Below are positions 28,312 to 36,857 of a DNA stretch of 64,000 nucleotides, in pieces. Both the position numbers and the translations under genes were made by a program. The notes under the pieces were generated by a model, which searched no databases, had not been told where the DNA came from, and was given only the letters and a program-made list of their open reading frames with translations. Each line of letters begins with the position of its first letter. Positions within the stretch are counted from its first letter, which is position 1. Origin of the DNA: Flavisolibacter tropicus (GTDB lineage Bacteria > Bacteroidota > Bacteroidia > Chitinophagales > Chitinophagaceae); assembly GCF_001644645.1 (NCBI RefSeq), contig NZ_CP011390.1:5845501-5909500 (forward strand), written 5' to 3'.

Positions 28312-30459
28312 ATGTTGAAGAAGTCCATTATAAAATGGTCATTGCTCTTTATTTACATGCTATGCTGTTCTGCCCAGTTAAGAGCTGATGATGGGATGTG
28401 GCTGCTGGCACTGTTGAAGCAATACAATGCAAAGGAATTGAAGGCAATGGGATTGAACATTCCTATTGAAAAACTTACCGGTGAAAGCGAAGATGCACTG
28501 AGTGAAGCTGTAATAGGTTTTGATAAAGGGTGCACCGGTTCAATTATTTCCAGCACCGGATTGATCTTAACCAACTATCATTGTTCTTATAGTGCAATCC
28601 AGCAGTATGTTGGTCCAGATAATGATATTTTTAATACGGGTTTTTGGGCCAATGCGGCCGAACAGGAATTACCAGTCAGAGGACTTTCCATCACGATTAA
28701 TAAAAAGATCCTGGATATAACAGATGAAGTAAATAGCCAGGTTACTAATAAAAATTCATCTGCCAATAACATGCGAAGTGTATTGGCAGCGGAAACAAAA
28801 AAGTACCAACAGAAATACCCGCAATACAATGTATTGATCAAACCCTATAAGAATAACAGTGTCTTTATATTGTACCTGCAGCAACAGTTCAGTGATGTGC
28901 GTCTGGTGGGCGTTCCTCCAAAGAATGTAGCCAAGTTTGGAGGGGAGACCGACAATTGGATGTGGCCACGTCAAAGCGCTGACTTTGCTTTCTTCAGGGT
29001 CTATGGAGATAAGAACGGGGCACCGGCTACCTATTCAAAATCCAATCTGCCCCTGACAGTAAAGGCTTATCTCCATATATCAAAAGAGGGATATAAGAAG
29101 GGGGATTTTGCTATGTCTATGGGCTACCCGGCCCAGTCCAACCGAGAAGCCACATCCTACCAGGTATGGGATAAGGCTCAGACCTTAAATAGCCCACTGA
29201 TTGCGGTGCGCAAACTGCGTCAGGCTGTTTTAGAAGATGAAATGAATAAGAGTCCTCAGATCAAACAGCTCTATTTTGAGAAATATGCTACTTCAGCCAA
29301 CTATTACAAAAACGCGGTGGGCATGAATGCCTGGATTGACAAATTACACGTTCTATCTAAGAAAGAAGCTTTTGAAAGGGAATGGATGAATTGGGTAATG
29401 CAGGATGAAACCAAAAAGTTAACTTATGCTACAACCTTCCATGATCTGAAAATAGCATTGGAAACGAACGCTAAATATAAGCGGGCACTAACTTATTATT
29501 CTGAGAGCTTTTCGACCGCTTGTGAAGTAATCCAATTCATTAGTGCTTTTGGCAACGCATTTAAAACCTATACAGACGAAGTTAAAAAGAGACCTTCCCT
29601 GTCAAAAGATCTTTTAAGTAATACCAGGTATTACTACAAAGGTTTTAATATGGATGTTGATAAACGTGTGACCAAAGAAATTCTAAAGCTTTTGAATGAT
29701 AGTTTGCCGCCAGACCTTTTGCCGGATATATATACGGTAAAAAACCTTCAGTCCGCAGCAACTATTGATCAATATGTGGAGGATATATACCGCACTTCTA
29801 TTTTTTGTGATTCGGTTAAGTTGAAAAACTGGTTGAAGAATCCATCCGGAACTTTGGAGAAGGACCCCTTAATGCAATTAAGTAAGTCAATCCAAAATAA
29901 GCAGTGGGAACTATTTCAAACCTCCCAATCCAATACAGACAAAGCTAATAGGATTATTTACGCTTATTACAACAGTGTTTCTGATTTTAAAGCAGGTCGG
30001 TACTACCCTGATGCTGATAGAACCATCCGGCTGTCTTACGGTACAATTTCGGATCTGAAAGTGGATGATAAAACCATTCCTTACCAAACTACTCTAAATA
30101 GTTTGATAGCAAAGGCTGACACAGTCAATAAGGACTACCTGTTAAATAAAAAACTACAGGATATCTGGAAAACCAAAGACTATGGGTCTTATGCCTTAAA
30201 TGGAGATATGCCTGTTTGTTTTATTACCAATGGTGATGTGACTGGTGGAAATTCAGGAAGCCCTATGATGAATGCAGAAGGAAAGATCATCGGCCTGGTA
30301 TTCGACTGCAACTGGGAATCCATGACAAGGGAGTTTAACTATGAGGCAAATCTGCATAAAGTGATTTGTGTGGATGTACGTTATATAATGTTAGTCACAC
30401 AAAAGTTTTCTGGATCCAATAGGGTCATTAGTGAGATAGAAAAGGCCAATGAAGGATAA
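28312..30459 (+). CDS. S46 family serine dipeptidyl-peptidase (DPP7/DPP11-like)
   Basis: 715 residues, the usual family length. Signal peptide ends near QLRA, leaving the typical ADDGMW mature N-terminus. S46 enzymes release dipeptides from the N-termini of periplasmic oligopeptides. The catalytic triad is visible: His90 in TNYHC, Asp224 in SADFAFFRVYG, Ser648 in GGNSGSP. Eighteen residues after the serine, where DPP7 has Gly and DPP11 has Arg (position 673 in Porphyromonas numbering), this protein has Cys666 in FDCNWE. That residue sets P1 preference (hydrophobic for DPP7, acidic for DPP11), so the specificity here is uncertain. It follows the TlpA terminator and precedes another TlpA gene, consistent with a peptide-use locus. 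Confidence 0.96.
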   Translation: MLKKSIIKWSLLFIYMLCCSAQLRADDGMWLLALLKQYNAKELKAMGLNIPIEKLTGESEDALSEAVIGFDKGCTGSIISSTGLILTNYHCSYSAIQQYVGPDNDIFNTGFWANAAEQELPVRGLSITINKKILDITDEVNSQVTNKNSSANNMRSVLAAETKKYQQKYPQYNVLIKPYKNNSVFILYLQQQFSDVRLVGVPPKNVAKFGGETDNWMWPRQSADFAFFRVYGDKNGAPATYSKSNLPLTVKAYLHISKEGYKKGDFAMSMGYPAQSNREATSYQVWDKAQTLNSPLIAVRKLRQAVLEDEMNKSPQIKQLYFEKYATSANYYKNAVGMNAWIDKLHVLSKKEAFEREWMNWVMQDETKKLTYATTFHDLKIALETNAKYKRALTYYSESFSTACEVIQFISAFGNAFKTYTDEVKKRPSLSKDLLSNTRYYYKGFNMDVDKRVTKEILKLLNDSLPPDLLPDIYTVKNLQSAATIDQYVEDIYRTSIFCDSVKLKNWLKNPSGTLEKDPLMQLSKSIQNKQWELFQTSQSNTDKANRIIYAYYNSVSDFKAGRYYPDADRTIRLSYGTISDLKVDDKTIPYQTTLNSLIAKADTVNKDYLLNKKLQDIWKTKDYGSYALNGDMPVCFITNGDVTGGNSGSPMMNAEGKIIGLVFDCNWESMTREFNYEANLHKVICVDVRYIMLVTQKFSGSNRVISEIEKANEG

Positions 30460-30610
30460 CAGGATGATAAAAGAAATAAATGGTCAAAACACATTGGCTC
30501 TTTCATTGATACGGATGTGCCTGTTAGAAGAGCTGTCACACTATTCGTTTTTAGTATCTGCCTCAGCAATTATTGTTAAGTCAGGGCTAATTGAGTTGAT
30601 AAAATCTTAA
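30449..30610 (+). CDS. Possible 53-residue small ORF overlapping the S46 gene end
   Basis: ATG at 30449 lies 11 bases inside the end of the S46 gene, in another frame; the frame stays open to TAA at 30608-30610, filling almost all of the 168-base gap before the next TlpA gene. The product would start MKDNRMIKEINGQN and have a mildly hydrophobic C-terminal half (SFLVSASAIIVKSGLIELI). No homologue is recognised. An open frame this short can arise by chance. Confidence 0.3.
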   Translation: MKDNRMIKEINGQNTLALSLIRMCLLEELSHYSFLVSASAIIVKSGLIELIKS

Positions 30611-30627
30611 ACGCATAAAATTTTAAA

Positions 30628-31755
30628 ATGAAAAAACTAGCATTATTATTAATGATGCCCACTTTTATTCTAACCCGGGCGTCCGCACAGGAATTCAAAA
30701 TGGATGGTAGGCTGAACTCTTTTAAGCCTATTGAAAAAATCTACTTTACTTACAACAACGGGGAAGGTTCCATTTTCGACAGTATACAGGTAAAAAATGG
30801 TGTTTTTCAAATAAAAGGAAAATTAGCAGAGCCTGTTATAGCTTTTATGTCGATCAAATATGTACTTAATGCAGGAGAAACAGCTACTGACGATTTTTTG
30901 CAGTTCTATTTAGAACCTGCAAAGATTAATTTGACTGCCACTTCCTCTTTAAAGAACGCAAAGATTACCGGTTCAAAAGGCCAGCCCGATTTTGAAAGAA
31001 TAAAGAAGAAGGAAAAAGAATACAATCAAAGTTTGGAAAAAGCGCAGAATAATTATGCCGCTGCCCGCAGAGCCGGAGACAAGAACGAAATGGAAAAGTT
31101 AGAAGCGGATATGGACCAGATTAAACAGGCCTATGCCGAGAATGTTTACGCAGACTTCCTTAAGAAAAACCCTCAAACACCAATAGGCTTATATCTTGTA
31201 AGTATGTACAGGAGTTTTAGACACGATCCAGACAAGACAGAAGCATTATTTAAAAAATTGCCTGCTAACCTTCAGCAGTATCCATCTGGTGTCGCCCTAA
31301 AGGATAGAATAAAAGTTGACCAAAACACATCGATTGGCCGTTATGCTATGGACTTTACACAAAACGACACATCGGGAAATCCTGTTTCACTTTCTTCTTT
31401 TAAGGGCAAGTATGTGTTGGTTGACTTCTGGGCCAGCTGGTGCAAACCCTGCCGGGCAGAAAACCCCAATCTCGTAAAAGCCTATAACAAATACAAGGAT
31501 AAAAACTTTACGATCCTAGGTGTCTCCCTTGATGCCCCAGAAGGCAAAGGCAGGTGGATAAAAGCTATTCATGATGATGGCCTAACCTGGAATCATGTAA
31601 GTGACCTGAAGTTTTGGAAAAATGAAGTGGCTGTCCAGTACGGTATCAATTCCGTGCCCCAAAACCTATTGATAGATCCACAAGGGAAAATTGTGGCTAA
31701 AAATTTAAGAGGCGAGGCACTTGAAGAAAAATTAACAGAGCTGATCAAACTTTAA
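30628..31755 (+). CDS. TlpA family disulfide reductase with DUF4369-like domain
   Basis: 375 residues with signal peptide (LALLLMMPTFILTRASAQ). DUF4369-like N-terminal beta domain (about 22-120), a charged helical linker (KKKEKEYNQSLEKAQNNYAA) and a thioredoxin fold (about 235-375) with FWASWCKPC, cysteines 272 and 275, and INSVPQNLLI for the cis-Pro loop. It is a periplasmic thiol-disulfide reductase. It lies downstream of the S46 peptidase and upstream of the DsbD-type genes, which could keep its cysteines reduced. Confidence 0.94.
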   Translation: MKKLALLLMMPTFILTRASAQEFKMDGRLNSFKPIEKIYFTYNNGEGSIFDSIQVKNGVFQIKGKLAEPVIAFMSIKYVLNAGETATDDFLQFYLEPAKINLTATSSLKNAKITGSKGQPDFERIKKKEKEYNQSLEKAQNNYAAARRAGDKNEMEKLEADMDQIKQAYAENVYADFLKKNPQTPIGLYLVSMYRSFRHDPDKTEALFKKLPANLQQYPSGVALKDRIKVDQNTSIGRYAMDFTQNDTSGNPVSLSSFKGKYVLVDFWASWCKPCRAENPNLVKAYNKYKDKNFTILGVSLDAPEGKGRWIKAIHDDGLTWNHVSDLKFWKNEVAVQYGINSVPQNLLIDPQGKIVAKNLRGEALEEKLTELIKL

Positions 31756-31767
31756 TACAAAAGTAAA

Positions 31768-31809
31768 AGTCTAAAAGGCCGTCGATATTAACCGACGGCC
31801 TTTTAGACT
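31768..31809. terminator. Very strong terminator hairpin
   Basis: A 17-base perfect stem (31768-31784 with 31793-31809) around an eight-base loop. The stem bears AGTCTAAAAGGCC on the left arm and ends in TTTTAGACT on the right, so it works as a terminator for the plus strand through its T-rich arm. Confidence 0.9.
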
Positions 31810-32052
31810 TAAGAAAGTTTAGCTTGAAATCAAATGGATAAAGTACTTCTATTTGTTAATAAAGTCCAGTGGAAGCCGGTTTGGTAAGTTTTTTTGCCTC
31901 GTTGGTGTAATTCTTTTTATCTGTTTTAAAAATGCAAGTTGCTTTGAATAGTAAAGGAGTAAAAATCTTCCAAGGGTTCTTGAAAAATATTTCTAATTGG
32001 GATGGGGTAAAATTTCCTATCCAGTGATCTTAAATAAATCAAACGCTCTAAT

Positions 32053-32505
32053 ATGAAAAAGTTAATTGCTTTAAGCTTTTGTCTTGCAATTCTGAATATA
32101 GTAAGCGCCCAGGTAAAAGATCCTGTGGCATGGAGTTTTACTTCTAAGAAAATAAATGAAACAACCTACGAGGTGAGCTTGACTGCTACGCTACAAAAAA
32201 GCTGGCACCTGTATTCCCAGACAACACCAGAAGGTGGGCCTTTTCCTACAGCCATCAACTTTGCTAAAAATCCATTGCTCTCTTTAGATGGTGATATAAA
32301 AGAAGTGGGCAAACTAGAGCAAAAGAATGAGCCCTTATTTGGTGTAGATGTAAAGCAATTTTCCAACACAGTGTCGTTTGTGCAGGTAGTAAAAGTGAAA
32401 GGCAAAGCAAAAACATTTTTGAGCGGTAGTCTTGAATTCATGACCTGTAATAACCAGGAGTGTTTGCCTCCTCAAACAAAGAAGTTTTCCATTGCCCTTA
32501 AGTAA
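32053..32505 (+). CDS. Stand-alone DsbD alpha-domain-like protein
   Basis: 150 residues: signal peptide (IALSFCLAILNIVSAQ) plus a single domain like the periplasmic N-terminal domain of DsbD. That domain takes electrons from the membrane part of DsbD and passes them to periplasmic partners. Typical features are WHLYSQTTPEGGPFPT and the active-site segment MTCNNQECLPP, with Cys132 and Cys137 as the redox pair. The DsbD gene starts 14 bases downstream and has its own alpha domain without these cysteines. This protein may therefore supply the missing function in trans. A 297-base gap upstream (31756-32052) holds only the terminator at 31768 and presumably this gene's promoter. Confidence 0.9.
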   Translation: MKKLIALSFCLAILNIVSAQVKDPVAWSFTSKKINETTYEVSLTATLQKSWHLYSQTTPEGGPFPTAINFAKNPLLSLDGDIKEVGKLEQKNEPLFGVDVKQFSNTVSFVQVVKVKGKAKTFLSGSLEFMTCNNQECLPPQTKKFSIALK

Positions 32506-32519
32506 TTTCTCCCGTTCCA

Positions 32520-34538
32520 ATGAAAAAGTTTCTTTGTTGTAGTTTGTGTCTGTGCTTGCTGTTTCTTAGCATTTGTCTTCATGCAAATGATTCTACAGAC
32601 CTAAAGTGGAATTTTGACCAACAGCGGATCAATGAAAAAGAAGTCCTGCTGACCATCAAAGCCTCTGTACCGAGTGGTGTAAAACTTTATGGATTACAAA
32701 AGTCGGAGAATGATGCCCTTTACTCCACCATAACGTTTGATTCGGCTGCTAAAAAGTATTTAGCCAATACGGTTACTGAAAAAGGAAGTGCCCGCACTGA
32801 GAAGGATCCTTCCCTGGATGCTACGGTAACTTATTTTGCAGACTCTGTACTTTGGCAACAGAAAGTACTGGCCGGTACTACGGATAGTGTTTTATTGAAA
32901 GGAGCCGTGAGCTATATGTATAAAAAAGGGGAGGAGTACCTGCCCGGAGAACACCCGTTCAAATTTTACATTCAGCCCGAAGTTTCTTCCAAACAAACTG
33001 ATTCTGTAACAGCCACAAACGATATTGCTAATCAATCCTTAGGCTGGATCTTTTTGATTGGGTTTCTAAATGGGTTGGGCGCCCTGCTGACACCTTGTGT
33101 GTTTTCCATGATTCCTATTACCGTTTCGTTTTTTACCAAGCGGAGTCAAACCAAGGCCCAAGGCAAAGTGAATGCCTTTATGTACTCGGCCTCTATCATT
33201 GCCATCTTTACCTTTATTGGCTTTTTAATTACCCTGATCTGGGGGGCGGCAGCCTTAAACAACCTGGCTACCAACTGGGTGGCCAACCTGGTGTTCTTTG
33301 CCCTGTTTTTGCTGTTTGGCATCTCGTTCTTAGGGGCCTTTGAAATAACATTGCCCAGCGCCTGGACCAATAAAGCCGATTCGAAAGCCAATACCGGCAG
33401 TTTTGTGGGCATCTTTTTTATGGCCTTAGTGCTGGTGCTGGTATCTTTTTCTTGTACTGGGCCCTTCATTGGTAACCTGTTGCCTATTATTGGCAAGGGT
33501 GGCTACTTTGGACCGCTGGTTGGATTCTTTAGTTTTTCCCTTGCACTTGCCCTTCCTTTTTCCCTATTTGCCTTTTTCCCTTCTAAACTTAATGTACTTG
33601 GAAAAGCGGGCGGTTGGCTCAATGCGGTAAAAGTTACGATGGGGTTTGTGGAGTTGGCCCTTGCGTTGAAATTCCTCTCCAATGCCGATTTAGCTAAGGG
33701 CTGGCGCTTATTGGATAGAGAAATCTTTATTGCTCTGTGGGTAGTGATCTTTATTTTACTGGGAGTATACCTGTTGGGTAAACTCAAGTTTCATCATGAT
33801 GATGAATTGCCTAAAAACGATTTTGGTCTGCCGTATGTAAGTGTTACCCGGCTATTACTCGCTATTACAGCTATTTCGTTTTCTGTTTATATGATCCCTG
33901 GCTTATGGGGTGCACCTCTGAAAGGAATCAGTGCGTTTGTTCCTCCAATGGGAACACAGGATTTCATCGCCTCTCCTGCAGCATCAAAGCCTGGTGCTGG
34001 TAGTAGTACAGTTAGTAACCAAGATGAACTGCCGCATCCTAACAAATATTATGACAAGATGCATATTTATGAACCGGAAACGGTAACCAAATATGGCATG
34101 GTCACCTATTTCGATTACCAGGAAGCTTTGGAAGTGTCTCGCAAATTAAAAAAGCCCTTGTTGCTGGATTTTACCGGGGTGAATTGTGTGAACTGTAGAA
34201 AGATGGAAGGCCAGGTATGGAGCGATCCGGAAGTAATGCGTCGCTTAAAAGAAGACTTTGTGGTGGTGTCTCTTTATGTGGATGTGCACAACATTGAGTT
34301 GCCCCAAGGAGAACAATACTTTTCCAAGGCTTTAGACAAGCAGGTGGAAACTTTAGGCGACCGCAATGTTGATCTGCAGGTTTCACGCTTTGGCTCCAAC
34401 ACACAGCCCTATTATTTCTTTGTGGACGACAAGGAAGCAAAGCTGGCTGATCAGGGCTATGGCTATGATCCCAGTATTCCAAAGTTTATTGAACTGTTGG
34501 ATAAAGTAAAAGCAGAATACAATAAAAGAAAGGCTTGA
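32520..34538 (+). CDS. dsbD: Protein-disulfide reductase DsbD (CcdA-type membrane core plus thioredoxin domain)
   Basis: 672 residues. Signal peptide, then a DsbD-alpha-like domain (about 25-150), a CcdA-type core of about eight transmembrane helices (about 175-460) with the paired cysteines Cys193 (TPCVFSMIP) and Cys312 (SCTGPFIG), and a C-terminal thioredoxin domain (about 520-670) with CVNC at 556-559. It moves electrons from cytoplasmic thioredoxin across the inner membrane. The alpha domain is odd: at the place of its two cysteines it reads MYKKGEEYLPG (Lys135 and Tyr140), so it cannot carry out the usual relay step. The neighbour at 32053 has the intact pair. It probably powers the TlpA proteins encoded upstream; this last step is inference. 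Confidence 0.95.
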   Translation: MKKFLCCSLCLCLLFLSICLHANDSTDLKWNFDQQRINEKEVLLTIKASVPSGVKLYGLQKSENDALYSTITFDSAAKKYLANTVTEKGSARTEKDPSLDATVTYFADSVLWQQKVLAGTTDSVLLKGAVSYMYKKGEEYLPGEHPFKFYIQPEVSSKQTDSVTATNDIANQSLGWIFLIGFLNGLGALLTPCVFSMIPITVSFFTKRSQTKAQGKVNAFMYSASIIAIFTFIGFLITLIWGAAALNNLATNWVANLVFFALFLLFGISFLGAFEITLPSAWTNKADSKANTGSFVGIFFMALVLVLVSFSCTGPFIGNLLPIIGKGGYFGPLVGFFSFSLALALPFSLFAFFPSKLNVLGKAGGWLNAVKVTMGFVELALALKFLSNADLAKGWRLLDREIFIALWVVIFILLGVYLLGKLKFHHDDELPKNDFGLPYVSVTRLLLAITAISFSVYMIPGLWGAPLKGISAFVPPMGTQDFIASPAASKPGAGSSTVSNQDELPHPNKYYDKMHIYEPETVTKYGMVTYFDYQEALEVSRKLKKPLLLDFTGVNCVNCRKMEGQVWSDPEVMRRLKEDFVVVSLYVDVHNIELPQGEQYFSKALDKQVETLGDRNVDLQVSRFGSNTQPYYFFVDDKEAKLADQGYGYDPSIPKFIELLDKVKAEYNKRKA

Positions 34539-34626
34539 TCATTCAATACTGGTTCCGATAATGAATGAAAGATATTGGCCGTTCAGGCTTTAAAAATGTG
34601 CATTTGGTGTTTTTTCTCATCGTGTA

Positions 34627-34660
34627 AAAAAGGGTTTGTTTCTACTTACCCTTTCTTTTA
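34627..34660 (+). terminator. Probable terminator after dsbD
   Basis: Seven-base A/G-rich stem AAAGGGT / ACCCTTT with a 13-base loop followed by CTTTTATTT. Located 89 bases after the dsbD stop in a 214-base gap. Confidence 0.55.
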
Positions 34661-34752
34661 TTTAAGCATACGAATGCGCAAATAAATTTATGACATTAAT
34701 CAGCCTAAAGTAGTATCCAACAATATAGATTCGCCTAATTGAAATTAAACCA

Positions 34753-35892
34753 ATGCAAGAATTATACAAAGAGCAATTACAGCTGTTTTTAAATAGGATC
34801 AAACAACGCTCTCAAAACTTTATCGGATACCCTGCATCGGTAGATTATGATTATAAGGAATTATTTCCCTTTTTGGATTATTCCTTAAATAATGTAGGAG
34901 ATCCGTTTGTGGAGTCCAATTGTGATATGGATTCCAAAAAGTTTGAGCGTGAAGTATTGAACTTTTTTGCCGATCAATTTCATGCACCCAAGAACAATTG
35001 GTGGGGCTATGTTACCAATGGTGGTTCAGAGGGAAATTTATATGCCTTGTATCTGGCCAGGGAATTATACCCGAATGGTATGGTGTATTACTCCGAATCA
35101 ACCCATTACAGTGTACAAAAGAACATTCACTTACTGAACATGGACAGCATCGTGATCCGCACCGATTATAAAGGAGAGATGGATTACGACGATCTGAAAG
35201 AAATGATTCAGTTACAACGGCACCGACCTGTGATCATTTTGGCCAACATTGGAACCACCATGACAGAGGCAAAAGATAATGTGCCTTTAATAAAAGATAT
35301 TCTGAAGAGATTGGCTATTAAAAGCTCTTACATTCATTGCGATGCCGCGTTAGCAGGAACATATCTTTCCTTATTAGGTCAAGGCTCTTTTGACTTTTCC
35401 TATGGTGCCGATAGCATTGCCATTAGCGGGCATAAATTTATTGGTTCACCTATACCTTGTGGTGTGGTGTTAGTCAAAAAATCATATAAGGATAGAATTG
35501 GACGTTCCATTCCTTATATCGGAACACTAGACACAACTATCTCAGGCTCCCGTAATGGAATAACACCACTCTTTTTATGGTATACCATTCAAAAGCTGGG
35601 AAGGCAGGGATTGTTAGAAAGAGCAGAAAATTGTCTGACCGTAGCAGACTATGCCTTGCAACTTTTAGAAGAGGCTGGAATCAATGCCTGGCGCAACGAA
35701 AATGCTTTAACCGTGGTATTTCCTCAACCCAATGAACATATCTGCAAGAAATGGCAGCTAGCAAGTGAAAATGAGATGTCGCATCTTATCTGTATGCCTG
35801 GCGTAACGAAATCACACATTGATGCCTTTGTAAATGATTTAGTTCAGCAGCAAGATGAAAAGTGCCCAGACTTGGAATCACAATTAAACTAA
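34753..35892 (+). CDS. hdc: Pyridoxal-phosphate histidine decarboxylase
   Basis: 379 residues, matching the ~378-residue PLP-type bacterial histidine decarboxylases of Gram-negatives such as Morganella. It converts histidine to histamine and CO2 in the cytoplasm. Recognisable segments are NFIGYPASVDYDY, WWGYVTNGGSEGNLY, YYSESTHYSVQKN, ILANIGTTMTEAKDN, HCDAALAG, and the PLP lysine Lys228 in SGHKFIGSPIPCG, then TISGSRNG. No histidine/histamine antiporter or siderophore synthesis gene lies next to it, so its physiological role here is open. A closely related group II decarboxylase with another substrate cannot be fully excluded. Confidence 0.9.
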   Translation: MQELYKEQLQLFLNRIKQRSQNFIGYPASVDYDYKELFPFLDYSLNNVGDPFVESNCDMDSKKFEREVLNFFADQFHAPKNNWWGYVTNGGSEGNLYALYLARELYPNGMVYYSESTHYSVQKNIHLLNMDSIVIRTDYKGEMDYDDLKEMIQLQRHRPVIILANIGTTMTEAKDNVPLIKDILKRLAIKSSYIHCDAALAGTYLSLLGQGSFDFSYGADSIAISGHKFIGSPIPCGVVLVKKSYKDRIGRSIPYIGTLDTTISGSRNGITPLFLWYTIQKLGRQGLLERAENCLTVADYALQLLEEAGINAWRNENALTVVFPQPNEHICKKWQLASENEMSHLICMPGVTKSHIDAFVNDLVQQQDEKCPDLESQLN

Positions 35893-35904
35893 GGCAAGAT
35901 AAAT

Positions 35905-35937
35905 AACGGGCTTCCAAAAGAAGCTCGTTTTCTTTTT
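35905..35937 (+). terminator. Rho-independent terminator after hdc
   Basis: Nine-base stem AACGGGCTT / AAGCTCGTT (one G-T pair) with a seven-base loop, followed by TTCTTTTT. Begins 13 bases after the stop codon. Confidence 0.85.
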
Positions 35938-36020
35938 AATTTGGAGTCAGAAACAAAGGACGACTGTCGTGGTAATTAGTGAAATTTGTGAATTTGTGTC
36001 ATTCGTTTAATTCGTGTATA

Positions 36021-36665
36021 CTATTCAATATTCAAGTTGTAATTATTGACATAATCAACCAGGGCTGCTGCATTGCTTAGGTTTAACTTTTTCAGGATTT
36101 TGGTGCGATGCACATTTACTGTCGACAAAGTAATGCCTAGTTTTCTTCCTATTTCTTTTGAAGAAAGGCCCTCCTTAACAGCTTCAACAATTTGAAATTC
36201 TCTTTTTGAAAGTTGGGTGATCTTGACGCTTTTCCCTTTACCTTCAATTAATTGCAGTGTGATATTGTCTTTTATTTCATGGCAAATGTATCTTCTGCCT
36301 TCGCTTATTTCTCCAAGTGCTATGAACAATTCACGAAGCGGTGAACTTTTGGTCATATAGCCAAGTGCTCCTTTTTTTAAAAGCTGACGCGCATAAGTTG
36401 GTTCCGTGTGCATGGATAATACTAATATGTGGGTAGTAGGGGAGCATTTTCGAATAATATCTACAGCCTCTGTGCCACTTAGATCGGGCATATTAATATC
36501 CATGATAAAAATATTGGGATGGGCTTTCTCTGCAATTTCAATAGCCTGGTTCATACTGGCACAGCAGTCAATAACTTCATAAAGTTGATGTGTAAATAGA
36601 ATTTGTCTTAATGAGTCTCTAAACAAAATATGATCATCTGCAATTAAGATCGTCTTTTTCTTCAT
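36021..36665 (-). CDS. NarL/FixJ family response regulator
   Basis: 214 residues. Receiver domain (about 1-122) with acidic pair Asp10-Asp11, phospho-acceptor Asp56 (IFIMDINMP) and Lys106 (YMTKSSP); C-terminal LuxR-type helix-turn-helix (about 148-208) with LSKREFQIVEAV and KEIGRKLGITLSTVNVHR. A DNA-binding transcription factor switched by phosphorylation. It is transcribed away from a second regulator at 36858 across a 192-base divergent region. The closest kinase with the matching HisKA_3-type core is at 38727. Confidence 0.95.
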   Translation of the reverse strand: MKKKTILIADDHILFRDSLRQILFTHQLYEVIDCCASMNQAIEIAEKAHPNIFIMDINMPDLSGTEAVDIIRKCSPTTHILVLSMHTEPTYARQLLKKGALGYMTKSSPLRELFIALGEISEGRRYICHEIKDNITLQLIEGKGKSVKITQLSKREFQIVEAVKEGLSSKEIGRKLGITLSTVNVHRTKILKKLNLSNAAALVDYVNNYNLNIE

Positions 36666-36857
36666 GTTGAATGCTTGTTGGATGGCTGCTTTCGTATTAG
36701 TTTTTGTTGAACTAATGAGCTTAGGAGAAAATCAAATCAAATAAAGGAGTCTTTCTGATGTGTTACCATAAATCAAACTATGATTGGTTTGTAGAATTCG
36801 TGCGACACTCGTACTTTTATTAGGTGGGGATGCTGATCTTATTGAAATAACTGTACT

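Noticed and set aside
33146..33496. 116-codon minus-strand ORF
   Set aside because: Shadow of the transmembrane region of dsbD; the sense frame has clear DsbD motifs.
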